A DNA stretch of 64,000 nt, taken from positions 186,001-250,000 of the forward strand of contig JASJFT010000030.1 of NCBI GenBank assembly GCA_030770425.1, written 5' to 3'. Source of the DNA: Darksidea phi (taxonomy: Eukaryota > Ascomycota > Dothideomycetes > Pleosporales > Lentitheciaceae). A program made the position numbers and the translations under genes. Of the stretch, positions 56,179 to 64,000 are shown one piece after another (position 1 is the first letter of the stretch; every line of letters begins with the position of its first letter). The notes under the pieces were generated by a model, which was not told the origin of the DNA, did not search any database, and saw only the letters and a list, made by a program, of their open reading frames with translations.

Positions 56179-57429
56179 ATGCTCGGCGCAATTAACCATA
56201 CCGGTCCATGGAGTAAGCCGCCTAACCAGGACCTCCACATTGGTAGATTCGGCGAGCCCCACGTCCCTTTCTCGCTGTTTGTTAGGCCAGAGCGAGCGCA
56301 TAGAGAGGCGACACGACCGTCTACCTTTCCCCGATTCCAGGAGCTACCTGCCGAGCTACGGCTTAGAATACTCGACTTCTGTAATAGTACGATGCTTTTC
56401 CAGCTAATGCACACGTCGATAGTAACGCGTACCCAGGCTAAAAAGCTGTTCTAGTCGCGCGAGGAGGCGTGGTACCTCGTCGAAGGCCCCTAGCTCCTAG
56501 CGGGAGGGTTCCCCGGCCGTACGTACGCTGCGGCTGATTTTATGGCCCATATTATATAAGCTAACGTACGTTTTTCGGACATACGGCACCCCGACGACAG
56601 CATCCTTGCCGAACGAACCGAGCGGATCGAGGATATAGCGCGAAACTTTTGGCAGGCCCTACGTTGCCGGCTTTCCTACGCGACCCGTGTTATTATAAGC
56701 AACGACCTATATTATAGTAGTACGGATACGCCACCTAGCGACCTTGCAACCATCGTCCGGGCGTGTTCTGCTAGTATCAGCGCCCTAGCGTCTGTTATAG
56801 ACGACGAGGACGTAGTACAGAGACGGCTGTGGCAATGGAAAGAGGTAGAGGTACGCTAGTGCGCGACCATCCAGTCAACGTAGACGTAAGGGATCGTTCT
56901 TCCGCCCCCTAAGGTCTTTCGGGGGCTAGTGGGACGTTATAAGCGGCTTATGTATACGATATCCCACTTCAATCTACGCGGGCGAGGCGTCGAGTACCTA
57001 TTACTTGAGGCTAGAGAGAAGGACCACTTTAACGGGCGATACGAGCCTTTTACCTGCTTCTATATATACTGCGACGCCCGTTTTAAACGGCCCGGGGAAT
57101 GGACTGTATATGTACTAAGGACGGAATATAAGCACTTTAATAAAGGGACCAACCCTCTAGCCGTATTCCAGGCGTTGTTTGAGTAGTGTATAGAGGCTTT
57201 GGGTCGCGTCTAGCGCCGGGACATTGAGGAGCCCTTGGAGGAGATGCAGCGGACCTGGGGCAAGGAGGGGAGCGAAGAGAGGCGGGCCGCCGAGCGAGCC
57301 ATGCTCGACTAGTGGGACCATGACCCCTTATACGCCCTTGGGAAGCCGGCCAGAGAGACGGTACTATGGCGCGTGTACCAGCGGTACATGTACGGGGGTC
57401 TCTAGCGGTACGTACTCCAGCCTGCTTAG
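56179..57429 (+). pseudogene. RIP-eroded 2EXR/F-box-like gene with zinc-finger-like C-terminus
   Basis: A single frame of about 415 codons, never shifted, is broken by at least ten stops (TAG or TAA at about 56452, 56490, 56561, 56857, 56881, 56887, 57184, 57211, 57310 and 57403). Each stop is one RIP-type change from CAG, CAA or TGG. The protein reads PRFQELPAELRLRILDFC, LFQLMHTSIVTRTQAKKLF and LLAGGFPG, later FRGLVGRYKRLMYTISHF, then EPFTCFYIYCDARFKRPGEW, a C2H2-like finger, and HDPLYALGKPARETVLW. This matches a Dothideomycete family with an LPxELR head and a C2H2-like tail. The function of intact members is unknown. Confidence 0.72.
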
Positions 57430-57455
57430 GAGTATAATAGGGGAAAGAGAGCAAA

Positions 57456-57484
57456 GTGTGTGTGTGTGTTTGTGTGTGTGTGCG
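57456..57484. repeat. (GT)n microsatellite
   Basis: An almost perfect GT run with one extra T, directly after the eroded 2EXR frame. Confidence 0.85.
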
Positions 57485-57906
57485 TCTCAAGAGCCTCATG
57501 AACCGTGGATGACTTTGGCGGCTACCAAGCTTGACAATGACTCTTCTCAACAACTGAGGTTGTTATGGTAGCGGTTAGGGTCAACAAAATGCAGAGTAGC
57601 AAGCTCAGTCACTCTATATGCAACCACCGAGTAAATTACTAACATTTGTTCAGACTTGTCTCAAGCGGTCTAATTATACTCACACTTTCCAAGGCTTGAC
57701 ACTCGGCAGGTGAGCATGCGTACTATAATTTCACTGCCCTGGGTCTATGTCGCTAACCTTCGTGCAGGATAATAGAATTTGGGTAGTAGAAACAAATGCA
57801 ACATCTATGAATAGTTGAACAAGCATTTGGAATGCTTATCTAGAGCGGTTCAGCACATATTCGTGGTTGCATTTTCTAACAACCAAAAGCCACCCAACAA
57901 CTTTCC
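57485..57906. other. Intergenic, no gene seen
   Basis: 3' flank of the SET pseudogene. Nothing supportable. Confidence 0.45.
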
Positions 57907-58587
57907 TTACGCCTTGATCACTGAAACAGACTTGCAAGACGATAGAAAATTAGGACTGAGGGAGTCCTCGCTGGGTTCGCAATAGCACCGCCATAACGGT
58001 ATCAGCAGCATCCTCTCGCCCAAGAGTTCAAAGGCGATACAAAACTTTCCTAACCGTGTCTTTTGTGTTACAGAAAGCTTAGCAAGGTTTACGTTGTGTG
58101 CTGCCGAGAAAAGGCCTGCCAAGAAAATGATTGCAAGCTGGAGTCTTTCCCCCATCAACTCGCCCACTAACCCCTCTTGCTCCAGCAGTACCGTGACCGG
58201 TAGATAGTAAATCAGTCTGGTAAAGATATGTATGCTCCGGTTCCCCGATACCCTTTTTAGATCGGGCTCAATAATGAGTGGATTTGAGATGTGTGTTTCT
58301 GTCCGTCTAATCTACACCTAGTGAGAGATACTGTAAACCCTTCGCTAACGTTCGGCGCATGTCACTAAGCTGCCGGAATGTTATGCCGGTTGTATAGGCC
58401 TTGCAATGGCATACGAAGCGTAAAGCTCGGTGACGGTCCTTTCTGGTTCTGCATTCGAAATCTGAGTTTTAGAAGAAAGTGAGCTCCTTGCCATAAGCAA
58501 CATTCCTAGTCGCAAAACTCGTGATAGCTCGATTGCTCGAGGTCGAAGTTCTATTGAGCTCCGGAATCTTGCAGTTCGGTATACACG

Positions 58588-59326
58588 CACTACGGTTCCG
58601 AGCAACCTTAATTTAGGGTTCCTGCCCCCCCTAATTATAGAATTTTTATGATAGTATTATACATACTATAGTAATATACCCTTGTCCTCGATAAAGGCGT
58701 CTCTATCCTTGATAAAGGCGTCTCTATCCTTGATAAGGGCGTCCCTGTCCTTAATTAGGACAGCCTTATTAAGAATCAGGGTATAGTATCAGGCATAGTA
58801 TCAGGTATAGTATCAGGTATAATATTAGGCACGGTATTAGGTATATCGAGCTCGGCGGCTGGCCTATATCAACCTCAGTAGCTGGGTTGTTGGGTGGTAT
58901 AAGGGCGCGAAGGCGCGCGGGTGTGCTAGCATGTGAAACTTTCTACGTCATATACTCAACGACCTCAATACTATATACTTACCCTCTCGCTCCTCCTTTG
59001 TAGTATTATAATAAGAACTATATAGTTTATACGACTAAGTAAGGTACCCTTCTTAGCTCGATATAGGCCAGCCGCTGAACTCCGCATCAGCCAGCTACTG
59101 AGCTCTACTAGTAAGCCTATCCTATCCTCCCTGCTAGCTTCTTACACGATTAGTTATTGAATTACGAAGTTTAAATATAAAAGCTCTAGCTAGTGTAAAA
59201 TAATAAAAGAAATTAGTTATTTTTAAACATAATCTAAAATTTATAAATAAAAAAAATAAAATAATAATAATAATAAATTAGGGCCCCGTCGTGCCCCCCT
59301 AATTTAGGGGGACAGGAACCGTAGTG
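58588..59326. mobile_element. CACTA-like non-autonomous element inside the SET gene
   Basis: Starts CACTACGGTTCC and ends GGAACCGTAGTG, perfect 12-bp inverted ends, with further inverted CCCCCTAA..TTAGGGGG blocks inside both arms. CG flanks it on both sides (58586-58587, 59327-59328); removing the element and one CG restores the SET codons ...NHS|CIPN... exactly. CACTA ends and a 2-bp duplication fit the CMC/EnSpm superfamily. No transposase is encoded; the interior holds two minisatellites and an AT-rich part ending in (TAA)n-like sequence. Confidence 0.8.
58685..58843. repeat. Two minisatellites within the CACTA-like element
   Basis: 58685-58760 carries about three and a half copies of a 21-bp unit (TCCTTGATAAAGGCGTCTCTA). 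58777-58843 carries about six copies of a 12-bp unit (AGGTATAGTATC) with C/T drift. Confidence 0.75.
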
Positions 59327-59734
59327 CGAATGATTGATCCGGGAGTAGAAGAGGAACAGGCTATGCTCTGTAGGGTTCTCCAGGACGAAAGAACTTTCGG
59401 CGTAGAGGTTAGTCATGCACGTAAAGGGTCTCGAGGAATTGTCCCGTGTGTGCATTAACTGCTGTTTTTCGTGGGGAGCCATGTGCTGAAAGGCAGCCCA
59501 GAGGTTGAGCTCCGTAATTTCTTCGTGCGGCTTGGGGATGAAGAAGAGCGGCTCTTCTCTCAAGATCACAGCTCCTTGGGCTATTGGTCTTGTGGCGAAA
59601 GCTCCAAATCCTTTCTCGGCTGCAGGCTTTAACTCAAACGATGCATCGATGGGCGCTCGCAGGCGGTGGCTAACCCAGGTAGTAGAACGTACAAAAGCTA
59701 TATAGAACGGCAATCCACGGTGGCGTCTGGACAT

Positions 59735-60329
59735 GGGAGTCAGTCATAAATGATGCCCTGTTTAATGTTGGTAGACGCAGGTCGCACGACTAGAACAAGT
59801 TTCGATCGGTTTGTTGAATGGCCCTTGCACTACCTCTCGGAGGCGACGAAGGTAATACACGATACAAGATTATCTCTTGTGACTTGTAAAAGTGGCGCAA
59901 GCCTGTGGCTCAATGTTCGGCGAGCATGTCTGTGGCCCTCCATCCCTGCGATAATTTTTGCGTAGTTCAATCTGCCGGGGGAACTATGTTATACATTTAA
60001 TTTGGTAAAGCTACTCTAAGCGAGGATATGCTGCGAAATTGTTTATCATTGGATTATCCAGCCCTCAGAGTTCTAATTGTGATACTTCATAGGCTTTTAT
60101 TTTCCCCCAGTGTAAGCGTGATTAAGGGAGCATTGTAGCCCGGTCAAATAATTGCTGATGGAAGACATGCTGAGCAGTATCAGAATGGGGTTTGCGAGGC
60201 TCACTCTTCAATAAATCGTGTTTTCGGGGGGTGTCCAATCATCGATTGTGCAAACCGACCCACCCTATGACCATCAATCAAATGCCTTTTGGCTCCCCTA
60301 ATTCTTTCCTTTAGATACATACCAAGTAC
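59735..60329. other. Intergenic, no gene seen
   Basis: Former promoter of the SET gene and 3' flank of the small secreted-protein gene. Nothing supportable. Confidence 0.45.
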
Positions 60330-60584
60330 TTAGGGCCAGCACCCATGCGGACACTTGTAGTCTGAGAAGGCATCGATTTTCCTGCAGCACTTGCTGAAGT
60401 GGGACAAGTTCTCGCGTATGGAACCTGCGTTGCAGTCATCCCCTACCATCTTTCCCTGAGGATATTGATTACAGCAATACTTCGTTTGGTCGACGTTAAC
60501 GCCGTAATCCCAGCATTTGCATGCAAGGGAGGTGGTGAAGGTTAGGAAGAGAGCCATCATGTTGACTAGCAGTGTGGTCTTCAT
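60330..60584 (-). CDS. Small cysteine-rich secreted protein (effector-like)
   Basis: 84 aa from ATG 60584. A signal peptide (MKTTLLVNMMALFLTFTTSLA) is followed by a mature part of about 63 residues with nine cysteines (ACKC, KYCC, DDC, KCC, KCP, GCWP). The open frame upstream to 60737 is ignored because the second methionine starts the signal peptide cleanly. Short length, secretion and cysteine density fit fungal effectors or antimicrobial-like proteins; no family is recognised. It sits within 1 kb of a transposon-disrupted gene, a common setting for effectors. The odd cysteine number may mean a dimer or a free thiol. Confidence 0.72.
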   Translation of the reverse strand: MKTTLLVNMMALFLTFTTSLACKCWDYGVNVDQTKYCCNQYPQGKMVGDDCNAGSIRENLSHFSKCCRKIDAFSDYKCPHGCWP

Positions 60585-62110
60585 GGCGGAGACGGGATGC
60601 TGTTGACGTGGATAGGTAAAGGCTTCGCTGAATTTCCTTGGTTGGGTTTTGAGGAGCGATGCTGGGGATAGAGATCCGGATAATGTAGTTGTTTTATTTC
60701 GAGGGGCAGCATAGCGATGCCCAGTCCAGACCTTCAAAACACCCCTTTCCGCTGTTTAGCCTTCGCTACCACAGCAGCTGACTTACGCTCTGACATTTAT
60801 TTTACCAAGTTTCTTCCAATTCCAGTCGTTACTCAGACAAAATCTTCCGGGGCTTAAAAGTTTGTACAACCATATATCAAGCTTTGATCACTACCGTAAA
60901 CCCACCGCCTTTCCAAAATCCTGAGACTAGTGAGCCGCTTGTTGTTAATGGCCAGTTTGTGGTACTGACCCGGCTATGAAGGATTTACCGTACATGCGAT
61001 CGAAATCGGCTGGTTTCAAGCCCGCGGAAACCGGACTATGTTTTACTCCGATACCACACAAGGATTCAGATCCCGCTCGCTTGACAGCCAAATTTAGGAT
61101 GAAGTAATCCGAGTGAACCCCCAGCCCCTCCATAGTGCGTCAATATTATGGTGTAAGGGATAGGCCCGATCAGTTCTCGAGGCTGGATGTATATGTAAGC
61201 GGACGTCTGTAAGGCCAGCGTCCGACACTGTCGGACGCAGCATCACTATCTCATCCTTCCTACCCATTATACACATAACAGCACTCCTAGATCAAATGCA
61301 TGATGGCTATCCTATTACCTTTCCCATCCTCCCGGCTGCGGATTGTGGGTCCCGCCTCCTATCTACGATATACCCATCCACAACAATATGCGATTCGAGG
61401 TCGACGTCTCTAACTCAGGGCGTGTCGTTTTGAGAAAGTGAAGCTTCTAGTGAGACAACAGATACTGAAAGCTGTCTAGATGAGATTTTGCTAATCTTGT
61501 ACGCTGTGTGGTTTTGGGTTGGTAGACATAACATTCCAACAGCGGCAAGTACCTCATCTAGAAGCAAAGGTTCAAGTGCTCGACGGGTACACCACTCAGT
61601 ACTTTCGAAGCGAGCACCCAAGAATGTTATGCATGGTGGATGGGTTTGACATCCTCGGAGGCATTCCCAGGACAGGAAATAACGCCGCTTCCAGCACATA
61701 GCCCAAAGTCTCCATTCTGAAGCACACCTCGGACGTTACCCAAGTGCCGCCTCCCGCATAGAGGTCGAAGCCCTCCTTATCCGCCCGCAGATATGAGCCA
61801 TTCTTATATTGTCGATATACGTAACTAATATCAGCACCATGACCGTCTGCGGGCAATCTGCAAGAATGAGATGCGAGTTAATGTCTAGACATTCGAGAAT
61901 GATGTGAAGGTACGACAAGCTTGTTGAGCCAAGGTAGAGAGAGTATTCTACGGCTGAATGAGCCCGTTGGACCCATATGATATGTCCGAAATTGTTGTGT
62001 GCATATACTATGCATGCCTCCAATGCTGGTATCCGCCCGCCTCCAAACGCCGTTTTGCCCATTCCTATGCTAGCCATGCTGCCGTCGTATCTCGTTCCGC
62101 GTCAAGCTTA
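60585..62110. other. Mostly intergenic; doubtful frames at 61596-62077
   Basis: Two overlapping minus frames (62077-61736, starting MASIGMGKTAFGGGRIPA, and 61856-61596, with EGFDLYAGGGTW) look partly protein-like and may be joined through a TTGCAG acceptor near 61858. No donor could be fixed and no family recognised, so they are not called as a gene. A perfect hairpin lies at 61218-61238. Confidence 0.3.
61218..61238. repeat. Perfect 10-bp inverted repeat, 1-base loop
   Basis: GCGTCCGACA and TGTCGGACGC face each other around a single C. Function unknown; it may be the core of a short decayed element. Confidence 0.6.
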
Positions 62111-63108
62111 TCATGCCGGCTGTTCAAATGCTCTCTTGACCACCCTCGAAAATTCTGCACTCGAATTAGCCCTGGTCTCAAATCCATCGTCGTGCTACAC
62201 TTACGGTCAAACTTGACATTCTCCCTCACCACTGTACCCTTCGCCTCGTTATCCTTATTGATGGGCACCCTGATCTTGTCGCCGTCCACGTCCCAACCGC
62301 ACACGGTGCCCACGAATTGCTCGAACTCCTTGCCCTGAAGATTCAACCAGCTTTCCAGGATGCTCCTGTCCACCTCGCGTATAGCCTGGCTCACTGTCGC
62401 CGCGATGCGCACACGCATCAACTCCTCGAAGCCAGACACATCGGCAACCAAGTCGGCGTACAGATCATCCGAGTCTAGCTCCGCCCAGAACGAAGCATAG
62501 TCGGCACCCTCGAGCAGGTTTTTGAGGACGTTGAGCTTCTGCACCGCTTCGGAGAGAGGCGCATCGCCGGCGGCGGGACTGTGCGATGATGTAGAGAGGG
62601 GAGCGAGGACGTGGGTGGGTAGAAGTGACAGGGCGAGGGCGAAGTCGGGGTTGGGGAAGACGGTGAGGGCTTTGACGAGGATGTTGGTGATGGTCTCGTC
62701 GCGGTTGAGGTGCGGGTTGAACTGGTAGCTGCAGTACTGCATGTCAGCGTGGATCGCATTATGTGTTTGTCAACAATGATGAGTGGGGCGTCGCGTTCAG
62801 ATAGAGCTAATAATTCAACTTCAGCGGGGGAGTGATTCATGCTCCGACCCTCGGGTAATAGGAAACGTTGTGGTTATTTGTTCATCATGCAATCTTTCCA
62901 GAAATCCAGAACTTCTCATATGGAACTAGAAAACGTACAGCTTCAGGAGCGCAAGGTTGGCGTAGCAGTCGTACGTCCGAGACTCGCACTGCTGCATGAC
63001 ATAGTCCTGGAAGACACCCGTCGTCTCGGGGTTGTACCGGTCGAGGCCATTAAGTATCTGGTCGATGTGTTCCGGCCGCTCGGGCGCAAAATCAAAGGGG
63101 GCGCCCAT
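62111..63108 (-). CDS. Translation initiation factor eIF3 subunit k
   Basis: Exons 63108-62939, 62728-62205 and 62154-62111 (245 aa). The first intron is long for this window (210 bp, GTACGT...CTGCAG, CTGAC branch), the second is 50 bp. The protein opens [20 protein letters not shown], and [14 protein letters not shown] is restored by the first splice. [19 protein letters not shown] and [16 protein letters not shown] follow, in the PCI/winged-helix part of eIF3k, and the C-terminus [14 protein letters not shown] is restored by the second splice. eIF3k is a non-core subunit of the eIF3 complex bound to 40S ribosomes. Length and order agree with fungal orthologues. Confidence 0.92.
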
Positions 63109-63335
63109 GGTGAGTTGTGTGGATGTGCGACAGGTTCTTTAATTAGTGGAGCTGCAGCTGGCGAATTTGAAGTGTGGCAGCTTACATAAGCCGCGCCACA
63201 GTTTACAGTAGTGCCACAAACTAGCCACTTCATGCAACAATTTAAAGCTCAGGGTTCCTCTTGTATCTATCCGTCCACTTAGGCCCACAGCTGCTTTATC
63301 AACGCTTGAAACATCTCCAACGGCCCGTCCGGAAA

Positions 63336-64000
63336 TCAGCCGCCCCAAGGATACCACTTCTTCACAAACTCGGCATCCATCTTCGAAGGCACTTTGGGCT
63401 GCTCAATCCTCTCAACTCCTACCTTGACGCCGTTTTCTTTCCGGATTTTGACCATGGTGCAGAATTGCAAGTCTGAGTAGCACTGACCGTTACCGGCGTA
63501 AGCCCAAGACGGGTACATCATGATGGAGTCGAAATCGAATCCGGACGGGCCATCGATCGTCTTATCCGGATATCCGAAGCCCTTTATAAACTCCTTGCTC
63601 GCGAAATCGTATTTTTTCGCTGTGGCCATGTCTTCACAAAGCTTCTTGAATGCCTCATCCCTAGACATTCCGTCGCCCATGGCCTTCATAAGACTCCCGA
63701 AGAATCCTTGGATCATACTACAGCGAAATTCGATGTAATCGTCCCGATCTTGGCGAGTCTGCTCGTGGATCATACCAAGAACTATCCTAGGTCAGCCACT
63801 CTTAGTGCTCGAGCCGCGAAGTCCTGGGCATACCATGTCCCATCTCCAGGTTGTTAGTAGGATCCATCGGATGCTTCGATATATGTTGTTAGACTTACCT
63901 CGTGAGCAACGACATATGTGTCATCGTCCTTGAGCTCATGAAGCACCATGACATGTCTTACAGGTTTGTCATTGACCTCGCTTGGCACATACCCGGTTGT
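63336..64000 (-). CDS. Secreted astacin-type (M12A) metalloprotease, 5' end beyond window
   Basis: Exons (minus) 64000-63899 (open at the edge), 63843-63834 and 63781-63336. The middle exon is only 10 bases (ATGGGACATG) between introns of 55 and 52 bp; with it the zinc signature becomes HEMGHVLGMIHEQTRQD. The Met-turn is DSIMMYPSW. A Cys-containing C-terminal part (GQCYSDLQFC) and the tail VPSKMDAEFVKKWYPWGG follow. The first intron lies directly after the HE of the zinc motif, as in the paralogue at 29581. Astacins are zinc endopeptidases, secreted in fungi. All catalytic residues are present in the visible part; the signal peptide lies outside the window. Confidence 0.85.

Larger units (their letters stand above)
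57907..59734 (-). pseudogene. SET-domain protein gene split by a transposon
   Basis: 59734-59327 encodes FELKPAAEKGFGAFATRPI, AQGAVILREEPLFF and FYSRINHS, the front of a SET lysine-methyltransferase domain up to the NHS of its NHSCxPN cofactor/active-site motif. A 739-bp element follows. Beyond it, from 58585, the same gene resumes: CIPNCKIPELN, RAITSFATRNVAYGKELTFF, a TAA where tyrosine is expected, NSDFECRTRKDRHRAL, FVCHCKAY (post-SET cysteines) and LSDMRRTLAKGLQYLSLG. After a frame change it continues as the C-terminal helices (GRLQ-like LAKLSVTQKTRLGKFCIAF) to a stop at 57907. At least one stop and one frameshift were added after the insertion. The intact family is a fungal SET protein of unknown substrate. 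Confidence 0.8.

Noticed and set aside
61596..62077. Two overlapping minus frames that look partly protein-like
   Set aside because: No consistent splice model, no family recognised. Left as a note within the intergenic entry.
1..64000. CRISPR arrays, rRNA, tRNA genes, riboswitches
   Set aside because: No regularly spaced repeats, no rRNA similarity and no A/B-box cloverleaf sequence noticed. The genome is eukaryotic.

Overview
The window is nuclear DNA of a filamentous ascomycete fungus. Its codon use, family content and repeat decay fit a Dothideomycete best (inference). Genes are monocistronic on both strands, with spliceosomal introns of about 44-100 bp that carry GTRNGT donors, CTRAC-like branch points and YAG acceptors. 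Repeats show decay typical of repeat-induced point mutation (RIP): C to T and G to A changes, and CAG/CAA/TGG codons turned into stops. I see no bacterial operons, CRISPR arrays, rRNA or tRNA genes. Exon structures were worked out by hand by matching donor, acceptor and reading phase.

Left part (1-36 kb), mostly intact genes: a secreted protein running off the left edge; a MITE and a diverged tandem repeat; a secreted aspzincin (M35-like) metallopeptidase; a DUF7730/2EXR-like protein; a large membrane protein joining a Cys-rich ectodomain to a polytopic region; a PrmC/HemK-like methyltransferase; a membrane-anchored iron-containing redox (haem-oxygenase-like) protein; a prenylcysteine oxidase; a basic protein of unknown role; the ER E3 ligase HRD1; a secreted GH32 fructosidase/invertase; a broken hypothetical gene back to back with an HNH protein; a HET-type relic; an astacin with a 1-nt frameshift; and an ASPM-like spindle protein.

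Middle (36-46 kb): a secreted six-hairpin-like protein, a decayed locus in which a kinase C-lobe reads straight into an FAD-oxidoreductase, a CorA-like transporter, and two small uncharacterised genes.

Repeat-rich part (46-60 kb): a complete but RIP-dead Ty1/copia element (46125-52839, 5-bp target duplication CAAGG) carries its own nested insertion with a 19-bp duplication and an (AAT)n tail. It is followed by a small gene and a truncated relative, two coding frames eroded by RIP-type stops, and a SET-domain gene split inside its NHSC motif by a CACTA-like element. A short cysteine-rich secreted protein (effector-like) sits beside this block.

Right end (60-64 kb): eIF3 subunit k, and a second astacin with a 10-nt micro-exon, cut by the window edge. 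Taken together the window holds housekeeping genes (HRD1, eIF3k, ASPM, prenylcysteine oxidase), a secreted hydrolase set (aspzincin, two astacins, GH32, the possible glycosidase) and a graveyard of genes broken by RIP and transposition.
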